Shown in pieces: positions 8,389 through 16,956 of a stretch of 64,000 nucleotides of DNA; the first letter of the stretch is position 1; every line of letters begins with the position of its first letter. A model generated the notes under the pieces. The model saw nothing but the letters and a program-made list of their open reading frames with translations, ran no database searches and was not told the DNA's origin. Source of the DNA: Herbaspirillum sp. SJZ107. Its GTDB lineage: Bacteria; Pseudomonadota; Gammaproteobacteria; Burkholderiales; Burkholderiaceae_D. The translations under genes and the position numbers were made by a program. The DNA is taken from contig NZ_VFNH01000001.1 of the NCBI RefSeq assembly GCF_006715485.1, forward strand, positions 1,116,001 through 1,180,000. Reading direction: 5' to 3'.

Positions 8389-10047
8389 GTGAGAAAAACA
8401 AAGCTTGCCCTGCTGGTCCTTGCCGCCTTTGCCGGCGCCGCCTCCGTCAGCGCAGCGCCGGTGGGCATCGAAGCCAGCCACCTGTCGCATGACGTCAAGG
8501 TACTGTCCTCGGACGAATACGAGGGCCGCGCCCCGAACAGCGCGGGCGAAACCAAGACCGTTGCCTACATTACGGAACAGTTCATCCAGGCCGGCCTGAA
8601 ACCCGGCGGCGACCTCAAGGACGGCAAGCGCGGCTGGACCCAGGACGTGCCGCTCGGCCGCTTCGAGATCAAGGGGCCGGTAACGCTCAGCTTCAGCGAC
8701 GGCAAGGGGGTGCAGAACCTGACTCAGGGCGAGGAAATCGCCGTACGCGCCGCCATGAACGGCGCCAAGGGCGTCGAGTTCAAGGATGCGCCGCTGGTGT
8801 TCGTCGGCTACGGCGTGTCCGCGCCGGAGCGCAAGTGGGACGACTTCAAGGGCGTCGACCTGAAGGGCAAGCTGGCGGTGGTGCTGATCAACGACCCCGA
8901 CTTCGAAACCGGCAAGGGCGACTTCGGCGGCAAGGCCATGACTTATTACGGCCGCTGGACCTACAAGTACGAAGAACTGGCCAAGCGCGGTGCGCTCGGC
9001 ACGCTGATCGTGCACGAGACCGCGCCGGCCTCCTACGGCTGGAACACGGTCAAGAATTCGAACACCAACGTCATGTACGACATCGTGCGCAAGGATCCGA
9101 CCCAGGCGCACGCGCCCGTGGAGGCCTGGATCCAGCGCGATCTGGCCAGGACGCTGTTCACGCGCGCCGGCCTCGATTTCGACAAGCTGAAAAAGCAGGC
9201 CGAGGGCCGCGCCTTCAAGCCGGTCGAGCTGAAGGGCGTCACCCTGTCCGGCAAGTATGGCGTCGACGCCCAGGTGATCACCTCGAAGAATGTGGTGGCG
9301 CTGCGCGAGGGCAGCGAGCGCCCGGGCGAGTACGTGATCTACAGTGGCCACTGGGACCACCTCGGCATCGGCCTGCCGGACGCGAAAGGCGACAAGATCT
9401 ACAACGGCGCGGTCGACAACGCCACCGGCATCGCCGCGCTGCTGGAACTGGCGCGCGTCTACGGCACCGCGCCTGCGCCCAAGCGCAGCGTGGTGTTCCT
9501 GGCCGTGACCGCGGAAGAAAAAGGCCTGCTCGGTTCCGAATACTATGCCTCGAACCCGGTCTATCCGCTGGCGAAGACCGTCGGCGTGATCAACATGGAC
9601 GCACTCAGCCCCTACGGCCCGACGCGCGACTTCACGATCTCGGGCAACGCCAAGGTCGACCTGCTGGATCAGCTGATCGCCAAGGCCAAGACCTATAAAG
9701 TGAGCTACGCCCCGGACCCGACACCGGAAGCCGGCCACTTCTTCCGCTCCGACCACTTCCCGTTCGCCAAGCGCGGCGTGCCGGCGATTTCCTTCGGTTC
9801 GGGCGAGACCTGGGTCCAGGGCGGGCGCGCAGCCGGCAAGGCGGCGGGAGAGAAATACGTGGCCAACAATTACCACCAGCCGTCCGACGAGTGGCAGGCG
9901 GAATGGACCTTCGACGGCATGCAGCGCGACCTCGAGATGCTGTACTCGCTGGGGCGCGACCTGGCGGAATCGAAGGGCTGGCCGAACTGGGGCAAGGCGT
10001 CCGAGTTCCGGGCGGCGCGCGATGCGAGTGCGGGGGAGCGCAAGTAA
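8389..10047 (+). CDS. M28-family peptidase with PA-domain insert, exported
   Basis: This 552-residue protein starts with GTG at 8389; AAGAGA lies just upstream. The signal peptide ends near VSA. Residues about 100-280 form a protease-associated (PA) insert (VFVGYGVSAPERKWDDFKGV is typical). The metallopeptidase core then shows YSGHWDHLG (H-x-D), GAVDNATG (bridging Asp), TAEEKGLLGS (catalytic Glu), INMDA and FFRSDHFPF (last His). It is probably an extracellular or periplasmic aminopeptidase. Confidence 0.9.
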   Translation: MRKTKLALLVLAAFAGAASVSAAPVGIEASHLSHDVKVLSSDEYEGRAPNSAGETKTVAYITEQFIQAGLKPGGDLKDGKRGWTQDVPLGRFEIKGPVTLSFSDGKGVQNLTQGEEIAVRAAMNGAKGVEFKDAPLVFVGYGVSAPERKWDDFKGVDLKGKLAVVLINDPDFETGKGDFGGKAMTYYGRWTYKYEELAKRGALGTLIVHETAPASYGWNTVKNSNTNVMYDIVRKDPTQAHAPVEAWIQRDLARTLFTRAGLDFDKLKKQAEGRAFKPVELKGVTLSGKYGVDAQVITSKNVVALREGSERPGEYVIYSGHWDHLGIGLPDAKGDKIYNGAVDNATGIAALLELARVYGTAPAPKRSVVFLAVTAEEKGLLGSEYYASNPVYPLAKTVGVINMDALSPYGPTRDFTISGNAKVDLLDQLIAKAKTYKVSYAPDPTPEAGHFFRSDHFPFAKRGVPAISFGSGETWVQGGRAAGKAAGEKYVANNYHQPSDEWQAEWTFDGMQRDLEMLYSLGRDLAESKGWPNWGKASEFRAARDASAGERK

Positions 10048-10076
10048 CTCCTTTTCCTTGCACCGTTAGCCCGAAC

Positions 10077-10104
10077 CGCCGCCCCTGCCTTCGCAGGGGC
10101 GGCG
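10077..10104. repeat. REP-like palindrome
   Basis: GCCGCCCCTGC and its complement flank CTTC, making an 11-bp GC-only stem in the gap after the M28 peptidase gene. The core (CCCTGCGAAGG on one strand) recurs at 50366-50390. There is no T run, so it looks more like a dispersed palindromic element than a terminator. Confidence 0.6.
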
Positions 10105-10192
10105 TGCATGCGCAGCCACGGTTAACTGCCGTACAGTCCCGCCCGCGCCCGCGCCGTACACTCGGTCATCATGAGCCTGACCAGGTGATGCC

Positions 10193-12889
10193 ATGCCCGA
10201 CGCACTCAAGCTGTACAAATCGAAACGCGATTTCACGATCACCTCCGAACCCGCAGAAGGCGGCGAAGCCAGCACCGGCGCGCTGACCTTCGTGATCCAG
10301 AAGCACTGGGCCACGCGCCTGCACTACGACTTCCGCCTCGAACTCGACGGCACCATGAAGAGCTGGGCCGTCCCCAAGGGCCCCAGCTACGACACCCACG
10401 ACAAGCGCATGGCGGTCCATGTCGAGGACCACCCGATCTCGTATTCCGACTTCGAAGGCACGATCCCGCCGCACCAGTACGGCGCCGGCAAGGTGATCAT
10501 CTGGGACAAGGGCACCTGGGAGCCGATCGGCGACCCGCGCCAGGGCTTCGCCAAGGGCGAGGTCAAGTTCGAGATCCACGGCCACAAGATGCGCGGACGC
10601 TGGGTATTGGTCCGCATGAAAGGTCGGGGCGACGACAAGCAGGAACCCTGGCTGCTGATCAAGGAAAACGACGAGTATGCGCGCCCGGCCAGCGAATTCT
10701 CGGTGATCGACGAATTCCCGGACAGCGTCAAGGACTTGCCGATGCCGGCCGGTCCCGGCGAACAGGCCGCGGCGCGCGCCAAGGTCGCCGGGCTGAAAGC
10801 TGAAGAAGAGGGCGCCCAGCCCGCCAAAGGCGCCAAACCGAAGACCGGTGCGAAGACCGCGGCATCGAAAAAGGGCGCGCTGCCCGACGGCGCCGTGAAA
10901 GCCGATCTGCCCGAAACCCTGAGCCCCGAGCTGGCCACCCTGGTCGACGGGCCGCCGACCGAACCCGCGGAGTGGATCTACGAGATCAAGTTCGACGGCT
11001 ACCGCATGCTGACCCGTATCGAGGGCAAGGACATCCGCCTGATCACCCGCAACGGCAACGACTGGACCGACAAACTCAAGCCGCTGCAGAAGGAAATCGC
11101 GCGGATGAAGCTGCCGGACGGCTGGTACGACGGCGAGATCGTGGTCCACGACGAGAACGGCAAGCCGAATTTCAACCTGCTGCAGCTGGCCTTCGACGGC
11201 AGCAACAAGGCGCAAATCATTTACTTCGTTTTCGACGCGCCCTACTTCAAGGGCCACGACATCCGCAACGTGCGGCTGGACGAGCGGCGGCCGCTGCTCG
11301 AAGAAGCGCTGGCCAGGAAGCCCTCCGAGATGGTGCGCTTTTCCGCCGAATTCGGCGACGACCCGGCCCAGCTGGTGGTCGCCGCTTGCCAGGTCGGACT
11401 GGAGGGCGTGATCGGCAAGCGCCGCGATTCGCGCTACGTCACGCGCCGCTCGCCGGAATGGATCAAGCTGAAATGCGGGATGCGCCAGGAATTCGTGATC
11501 GGCGGCTACACCGACCCGAAAGGTTCGCGCACCGGCATCGGCTCGCTGCTGCTGGGTTACTACGACGAGAGCGGCACGCTGCGCTACGCCGGCCACGTCG
11601 GCAGCGGCTTCAATGGCGCCTCGCTGCGCCACCTGCGCGAAGTGCTGGAAGCGATCGGCACCGACGAGAATCCCTTCCCGCCGCGCGCGGTACCCGGCCG
11701 CAAGAGCCACTGGGTCAAGCCGGAACTGGTGGCCGAAGTGAGCTTTTCCGAGTGGACCGCCGCCGATGCGATCCGCCATCCGGTATTCCAGGGGCTGCGC
11801 AAGGACAAGCCGGCGCGCAGCGTGGTGCGCGAGCAGGCCAAGCATGTACAGGAGGCAGAATCCATGAGCGCAACGAAGCAGTCGGCGGACCAGGCCGCAC
11901 CCGAGGCCGCACCCGACGCGGAATCCAAGCCGAAAAAGGCGAGCCGCGCCAAGCCGTCCAATGCGGCGCCGGCGCCGGCACTGCCCGAGGGATTGCCGAC
12001 GACCTTCAAGGTCACCCACGGCGAGCGCGTGATGGACGCCGACAGCGGCACCACCAAGCTGGACCTGGTGCGCTACTACGCGCTGGTCGGCCGGCTGATG
12101 ATGGAACATCTGGAAGGGCGCCCGGTCTCGCTGGTGCGCGCGCCGGAAGGCGTGGGCGGCGAGCTGTTCTTCCAGAAGCACGTGACCGACACACGCAAGA
12201 TGCCGGGCGTGGTCCAGATGGACCAGAAGCTCGACCCCGAACATCCGAGCATGACCCAAATCGCCACGCTCGAAGGCCTGCTCTCGAGCGCGCAGTGGAA
12301 CGTGGTCGAGATCCACAGCCAGAACGCCACCGCAGACCATTACGACACGCCGGACCGCATCGTCTTCGACCTCGATCCGGGCGAAGGCGTCGAGTGGGCG
12401 CAGGTGCAGGAAGGCACCCAGGTGGTGCGCGCCTTCCTGCAGGAGCTGGGCCTGAATCCCTTCCTGAAGACCAGCGGTGGCAAGGGCCTGCACGTGGTGG
12501 TGCCGATCAAGCCCAAGCTGGACTGGGACACGGTGAAGGATTTCGCGCACGCGATCGTGAACCACCTGACCAGGACGCTGCCGGACCGCTTTGCCGGCAA
12601 GAGCGGCGCCAAGAACCGCGTCGGCCGCATCTTCATCGACTACCTGCGCAACGGCCGCGGTGCGACCACGGTGTCGGCCTGGTCGGCGCGCGTGCGGCCG
12701 GGGCTCGGCATTTCGGTGCCGGTGCGCTGGGAAGAGCTGCCCGAGCTGACATCGGGGGCGCACTGGACCGTGAAGACGGTCGAGTCGCGGCTGGCGGTGG
12801 GGAATGCGCCGTGGGCGGATTACGAGACGAGTGCGACCACCTTGACCAAGGCGATGAAGACGCTGGGCTTCAAGGCGCCCAACAAGTAA
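10193..12889 (+). CDS. ligD: Multifunctional DNA ligase D (non-homologous end joining)
   Basis: This 898-residue protein has the order phosphoesterase, ligase, polymerase. The phosphoesterase (about 10-170) shows RLHYDFRLELDG with H44 and D46 and later HVEDHP. A low-complexity linker (about 185-235) follows. The ATP-dependent ligase (about 245-530) has the adenylated lysine K266 in EIKFDGYRM. A second Lys/Ala-rich linker leads to the primase-like polymerase (about 600-890), with the metal-binding D-L-D (D726, D728) in VFDLDPGEG and TSGGKGLHVVVP. With Ku it trims, fills and seals double-strand breaks. AGGTGATGCC directly precedes the ATG. It converges on the ku operon. Confidence 0.96.
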   Translation: MPDALKLYKSKRDFTITSEPAEGGEASTGALTFVIQKHWATRLHYDFRLELDGTMKSWAVPKGPSYDTHDKRMAVHVEDHPISYSDFEGTIPPHQYGAGKVIIWDKGTWEPIGDPRQGFAKGEVKFEIHGHKMRGRWVLVRMKGRGDDKQEPWLLIKENDEYARPASEFSVIDEFPDSVKDLPMPAGPGEQAAARAKVAGLKAEEEGAQPAKGAKPKTGAKTAASKKGALPDGAVKADLPETLSPELATLVDGPPTEPAEWIYEIKFDGYRMLTRIEGKDIRLITRNGNDWTDKLKPLQKEIARMKLPDGWYDGEIVVHDENGKPNFNLLQLAFDGSNKAQIIYFVFDAPYFKGHDIRNVRLDERRPLLEEALARKPSEMVRFSAEFGDDPAQLVVAACQVGLEGVIGKRRDSRYVTRRSPEWIKLKCGMRQEFVIGGYTDPKGSRTGIGSLLLGYYDESGTLRYAGHVGSGFNGASLRHLREVLEAIGTDENPFPPRAVPGRKSHWVKPELVAEVSFSEWTAADAIRHPVFQGLRKDKPARSVVREQAKHVQEAESMSATKQSADQAAPEAAPDAESKPKKASRAKPSNAAPAPALPEGLPTTFKVTHGERVMDADSGTTKLDLVRYYALVGRLMMEHLEGRPVSLVRAPEGVGGELFFQKHVTDTRKMPGVVQMDQKLDPEHPSMTQIATLEGLLSSAQWNVVEIHSQNATADHYDTPDRIVFDLDPGEGVEWAQVQEGTQVVRAFLQELGLNPFLKTSGGKGLHVVVPIKPKLDWDTVKDFAHAIVNHLTRTLPDRFAGKSGAKNRVGRIFIDYLRNGRGATTVSAWSARVRPGLGISVPVRWEELPELTSGAHWTVKTVESRLAVGNAPWADYETSATTLTKAMKTLGFKAPNK

Positions 12890-12915
12890 GCGCTCGAACA
12901 GGCGCTCGGATAAAA

Positions 12916-12950
12916 CAACGTCGTTCCGGGCATTGCCCGAAACGACGTAT
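12916..12950 (-). terminator. Terminator hairpin between ligD and the ku operon
   Basis: ACGTCGTTTCGGGC pairs with GCCCGGAACGACGT (one mismatch-type G.U) around a 3-nt loop, and TGTTTTA follows on the minus strand. This suits the end of the ku operon; the ligD side lacks a T run but may share the hairpin. Confidence 0.75.
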
Positions 12951-12968
12951 CCAGGACGCGTCAGGCAC

Positions 12969-13214
12969 TCAAGCCGCGTTCTCGTTCCTGAAAATCCCGC
13001 GCACGTTCATCGCCAGCAGACCGGCCTGCAGCGCAATCAGCGCCCAGGCGCCGTCATGCACGCCCCACACGATCCACAAGGCGTTGCTCAGGATGAAGGT
13101 ATAGAACCCGAGGATGCGCCGGTTGGCGCGCCGGGCGCCGACCAGGAAGGCGGCGCACAGCGTGATCACCATCGCTGGCCACTGCAGAAAATCGAGCAAG
13201 CTGTCCCAATCCAC
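12969..13214 (-). CDS. Small three-helix membrane protein downstream of ku
   Basis: This 81-residue protein has three predicted membrane helices (about 12-28, 34-52 and 55-75; motifs LSNALWIVWGVHDGAWALI and LLAMNVRGI). The W..W and LN-R-G pattern is reminiscent of small PQ-loop or SemiSWEET-like transporters, but I do not recognise a named family. Its GTG start directly abuts the ku TGA (TGAGTG), so translation is surely coupled. Its presence in a DNA-repair transcript is unexplained. Confidence 0.75.
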   Translation of the reverse strand: MDWDSLLDFLQWPAMVITLCAAFLVGARRANRRILGFYTFILSNALWIVWGVHDGAWALIALQAGLLAMNVRGIFRNENAA

Positions 13215-14315
13215 TCAGGCCGCCTTCCTGCGCCGGGCCGGCGCCTTTTCCGCAGCCGGTTTCGCTGCAGCCGACTTGGCGGCGGTGGCACGCTTTGCGG
13301 CAGGTTTCGCTGCCGGCTTGGCGGCCGCCTTGGTCGCGCTTTTAGTTGCTGCTGTGCGCTTGGCCGCGGTGGCATGGGCCGTGCTGCGCGCGGGCGCTTT
13401 ACGTGCCCGCGGCGGCGGGGCATCGCCGGCGTCGTCGTCATCGTCGTCGGACGGCTTGCGCGACTTGCGCGGCGGCGGATCGTCGTCGTCGTCATCCTCG
13501 TCGGCCGCGGCCTTGGCCGGCTTCTTGCCGAGGCTGGCCTGCAGCAGCGCGACCAGGTCGATGACGTTGCTCTTGGCCGGCTTGTCTTCTTCCGGTTCCG
13601 GCTCGGTGATGGTCTTGGTCTGGTTGGCGGCGATCTTCTTCTTGATCAGCGCCATGATGTCTTCGCGGTAGGTGTCGTGGTACTGCTGCGGCTTCCACTT
13701 CTCGCTCATGCCTTCGACGAGCGCCTTGGCCATCTGCAGTTCCTTTTCCGTCACCTGGGCCGCCTTGGAATCCTCGTCGGGGATCTTCAGCTCGTCGGTG
13801 GGGCGGATCTCGTCCGGATAGCGCAGCGTGTTCAGGACGATGGTGTCGCCCACGCACACCAGTGCCGCCAGGTGCTGCTTGACACGGATGACGACGTTGG
13901 CGATGCCGATCTTGCCGACCTCGCGCAGGGTCTCGCGCAGGAGCGCGTAGACCTTGTCGCCGCCCTTGCCGGGGGCCAGGTAGTAGGGCTGTTCGTAGTA
14001 CAGCAGCGGCACCTGGTCGGCATTCACGAAGGCGAGGATGTCGATGGTCTGGGTCGCCTCCGGGTTGGCGCGGCGCAGGTCTTCGTCCGACAGCACGACA
14101 TATTCGCCGTCGCTGTACTCGTAGCCCTTGATGATGTCGTCCCAGGAGACTTCCTTGCCGGTGTTCTTGTTGTAGCGCTTGAAGCCGATCGGCGCGAAGT
14201 CGCGCCGGTCGAGCATGTTGAGGTCAAGACCGTTGTCGCTGACCGCCGGGTACATCTCGACCGGGATGTGGACCAGCCCGAAGCTGATCGCACCTTTCCA
14301 CATACTCCTCGCCAT
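13215..14315 (-). CDS. ku: Ku protein, bacterial NHEJ end-binding factor
   Basis: This 366-residue protein starts MARSMWKGAISFGLVHIPVE, the hallmark of bacterial Ku. The Ku core covers about residues 1-260. An acidic run (DEDDDDDDPPP near 270-280) and a Lys/Ala/Pro-rich tail (repeats of AAKPAAK and KSA) follow; tails of this type bind DNA and help load the ring. The dimer encircles broken DNA ends and recruits LigD, encoded convergently. The AAGGAGAA ribosome site is clear. It lies 15 bp behind the short-chain dehydrogenase gene. Confidence 0.96.
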   Translation of the reverse strand: MARSMWKGAISFGLVHIPVEMYPAVSDNGLDLNMLDRRDFAPIGFKRYNKNTGKEVSWDDIIKGYEYSDGEYVVLSDEDLRRANPEATQTIDILAFVNADQVPLLYYEQPYYLAPGKGGDKVYALLRETLREVGKIGIANVVIRVKQHLAALVCVGDTIVLNTLRYPDEIRPTDELKIPDEDSKAAQVTEKELQMAKALVEGMSEKWKPQQYHDTYREDIMALIKKKIAANQTKTITEPEPEEDKPAKSNVIDLVALLQASLGKKPAKAAADEDDDDDDPPPRKSRKPSDDDDDDAGDAPPPRARKAPARSTAHATAAKRTAATKSATKAAAKPAAKPAAKRATAAKSAAAKPAAEKAPARRRKAA

Positions 14316-14330
14316 CGTGCTTCTCCTTCC

Positions 14331-15308
14331 TTATTCGCCCACCGAACCGGTGATCGGCAGCACCACGCCGGTCACGTAGCCCGAACATACGCTCGACGCC
14401 AGGTAGACGTAGGCCGGCGACAGCTCTTCCGGCTGGGCCGGACGGCCGAAGGTGGTGGCCTGGCCGAACTTGGCGATGTCTTCCGGCGACTGGTCGGCCG
14501 GGTTCAGCGGGGTCCAGACCGGGCCCGGGGCGACGGCGTTGACGCGGATGCCCTGTTCCAGCAGGTTGGCCGCCAGCGACATCGTGAAGGCGTGGATCGC
14601 GCCCTTGGTGGTCGAGTAATCCAGCAGTTTCTTCGAGCCTTTCAGGCCGGTGACGGAACCGGTGTTGACGATGGCGGCGCCGCGCTTCATGTAGGGCAGG
14701 CAGGCCTTGGCCATGTGGAAGTAACCGTAGATATTGGTCTTCATGGTTTCGTCGAAGCGGTCTTCGGTCAGGTCGAGCAGCGAGTCGGCGTGCTCCTGGA
14801 AGGCCGCGTTGTTCACCAGCACGTCGAGGCGGCCGAACCGGGCTACGATCTGGTCGACCGCCTGCTGGCAGAATTCCATGTCCTTGACGTCGCCGGCGAC
14901 CGTCACGCACTGCTGGCCTTCGGCCTCGATGTAGCGCTGGGTCTCGGCCGCATCTTCGTGCTCGTTCAGGTACAGGATGGCGACGTCGGCGCCTTCGCGC
15001 GCGAACAGGATCGCCACGGCGCGGCCGATGCCGGAGTCGCCGCCGGTGACGATCGCCACCTGGCCGGCCAGCTTGCCGCTGCCCTTGTAGCCCTCGGCCA
15101 TGAATTTCGGTTTCAGTTCCATCTGCGCTTCCAGGCCCGGCTTGGCCAGGTGCTGGGCCGGGAAGTCGCCGGCCGGCTGCTGTACGCCGGTCTGGGCCGC
15201 TTTCTGCTCGCTGCCGCCGGATTCGCTCTTCTGCTTGCTGCCGTCCGCCTGATCCTGGCGGTTCTGGATTGCCTTCTGCTTGTTCGCTGCGTCGTCCTGA
15301 ATGGCCAT
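14331..15308 (-). CDS. SDR-family oxidoreductase (YghA-like), first gene of the ku operon
   Basis: This 325-residue short-chain dehydrogenase has a 50-residue Q/K/A-rich N-terminal extension typical of the YghA-like group. The NAD(P) site is TGGDSGIGRAVA, the structural NNAA is in LVNNAAF, and the active site has S in NTGSVTG, Y in DYSTTKGA and the following K. AAGGAGG precedes the ATG. It is the promoter-proximal gene of SDR-ku-membrane protein. Relatives in other bacteria are stress-inducible; substrate is unknown. Confidence 0.9.
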   Translation of the reverse strand: MAIQDDAANKQKAIQNRQDQADGSKQKSESGGSEQKAAQTGVQQPAGDFPAQHLAKPGLEAQMELKPKFMAEGYKGSGKLAGQVAIVTGGDSGIGRAVAILFAREGADVAILYLNEHEDAAETQRYIEAEGQQCVTVAGDVKDMEFCQQAVDQIVARFGRLDVLVNNAAFQEHADSLLDLTEDRFDETMKTNIYGYFHMAKACLPYMKRGAAIVNTGSVTGLKGSKKLLDYSTTKGAIHAFTMSLAANLLEQGIRVNAVAPGPVWTPLNPADQSPEDIAKFGQATTFGRPAQPEELSPAYVYLASSVCSGYVTGVVLPITGSVGE

Positions 15309-15466
15309 GTTGCCCTCCTTGTTCGTGATTTATTCAGTATTCACTCGTCTGGCCGGCGCCTACCGTGCGCTTCCACACACATGGGGGGAATTGGCGCCAG
15401 CGTGTAATATGGCGGGTGCCTTATGGCAAACTTGTCACCTTCATGGAATCGGAACCGGGAGTAAAG

Positions 15467-16954
15467 ATGTCGACGGCAGAGGGGCGGGATGGGGGAAAGA
15501 GCGGGATCTATCTGAGTCCGGTGGCGCAGCGGCGTACGGAGTTCGGCAACGCCTGCGGCGGGCTGTTCGACGACCTGCAGCTGGCCGACGGCGCCGAGCG
15601 CGCCATGGAGCGCATCGCCGCCGGCCAGCCCGACCTGCTGGTGATCGACCTCGATCGCTTCGAACCCGCCATCGACCTGGCGGCGCTCGGCGACCTGGTG
15701 GCGCGCCGCGGCGGGGCGCCGACGCTGCTGCTGTGTCCTTACGCCACCGCGCGCTGGGTGCCGGCGCTGGCTGCCTTCGGTCCGGTCGCCTATGCCGTCA
15801 CCCCGGTCGACGCCGCTGCGCTGCAGGCCGCCGTGGCGCAGGCGCTGGCCGCTCCTGCGCCGCAATCCGCCGGCACGGCCGACGCAGAGCGCCTGCGCGC
15901 GCTGCTGGCGCTGCACACGCGGGTGCAGGCGGCGCTGCGCGCGGCCGACGACATCCAGGGACTGGCCGAAGGCCTGTGCCGGGCGCTGGCCGGCTGGCCG
16001 GGCGTGCGCCACGCGGCGCTGTTCCACCGCAAGCCGGACGGCGACCTGCAGCTCGAAGCCCAGGCCGGCAGCGAGGGCGGTGAGGGCGGCGCCCCGGCGC
16101 TGGCGCTGCAGACGCTGCTGGGCCGTCCCGACCGCCTGCTGCAGACGCCGCTGCGCCACGCGTTCCCGGGCCTGCTGGCCGCCGCCACCGGCGAGCTGGT
16201 GCTGCTCGACACCCTCGACCAGGCCGGCGAGCCGGACCTGGCTGCGCTGCTGCGCACGCACGGCGTGGCGATGGCGCTCGGCATCGCGATCCCGGCCGAT
16301 GGCCCGGGGGCGCCGCGCGGCGCATTGTCGCTGCTGTGGGAGCGTTCGCATGCGCTGGCGCCCGAGGAATTCGCGGCGCTGCAGGACGTCGCCGCCCAGG
16401 CTGCGCTCGGCCTGCGCCTGGCCGAGATGGCGCTCGAAAACGAACAGTTGCTGGCGCGCGTGACCTATGTCTCGACCATGGATGCGCTGACCGGCGTCGC
16501 CAACCGCCGCCACGGCGAAGAACTGCTGGAAAAGGAAATCCGGCGCGCGCGCCGCTACCGCGTGCCGCTGGCGCTGGTCGCTTTCGACATCGACCGCTTC
16601 AAGGCCATCAACGAGCGCTACGGCGACCCGGTCGGCGACGTGGTGCTGCGCAGCGTGTGCGAGGCGGCGCAGGCGGTGCTGCGGGGCAGCGACGTGCTGG
16701 TGCGCTCGGGCGGCGAGGAGTTCCAGATCCTGGCGCCGCACACCAGCGCCATCGACGCCCTCAAGATGGCCGAGAAGGTGCGGGTGGCAATCGCCCAGGC
16801 CGCCATTCCCGGCGCCGACCACGTCACCGTCAGCCTGGGCGTGGCCCAGCTGGGCGAGCAGGAGAGCGCCGACTCCCTGGTGCAGCGCGTGAATGCGGCG
16901 CTGGCGCGCGCCAAGCGGGCCGGCAGGAACTGCGTCGAACTCGCGATGCAATAA
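15467..16954 (+). CDS. Diguanylate cyclase with GAF-like sensory region
   Basis: This 495-residue protein makes cyclic-di-GMP. Residues about 1-130 look receiver-like (LLVIDLDRFEPAIDLAALG) but diverged, and about 145-320 look like a GAF domain. The GGDEF domain (about 330-495) has an intact active site (GGEEF, residues 415-419) and, five residues before it, R-G-S-D, a canonical product-inhibition I-site. The ATG at 15467 is preferred to 15443 and 15365 because GGGAG lies 6 nt upstream. The SulP transporter gene begins 2 nt after its stop, so the two are co-transcribed. Confidence 0.88.
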   Translation: MSTAEGRDGGKSGIYLSPVAQRRTEFGNACGGLFDDLQLADGAERAMERIAAGQPDLLVIDLDRFEPAIDLAALGDLVARRGGAPTLLLCPYATARWVPALAAFGPVAYAVTPVDAAALQAAVAQALAAPAPQSAGTADAERLRALLALHTRVQAALRAADDIQGLAEGLCRALAGWPGVRHAALFHRKPDGDLQLEAQAGSEGGEGGAPALALQTLLGRPDRLLQTPLRHAFPGLLAAATGELVLLDTLDQAGEPDLAALLRTHGVAMALGIAIPADGPGAPRGALSLLWERSHALAPEEFAALQDVAAQAALGLRLAEMALENEQLLARVTYVSTMDALTGVANRRHGEELLEKEIRRARRYRVPLALVAFDIDRFKAINERYGDPVGDVVLRSVCEAAQAVLRGSDVLVRSGGEEFQILAPHTSAIDALKMAEKVRVAIAQAAIPGADHVTVSLGVAQLGEQESADSLVQRVNAALARAKRAGRNCVELAMQ

Positions 16955-16956
16955 GC

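Noticed and set aside
12933..15407. 824-codon plus-strand frame opposite ku and the SDR gene
   Set aside because: It is antisense to two confidently identified genes; the sequence is repetitive and without recognisable domains.
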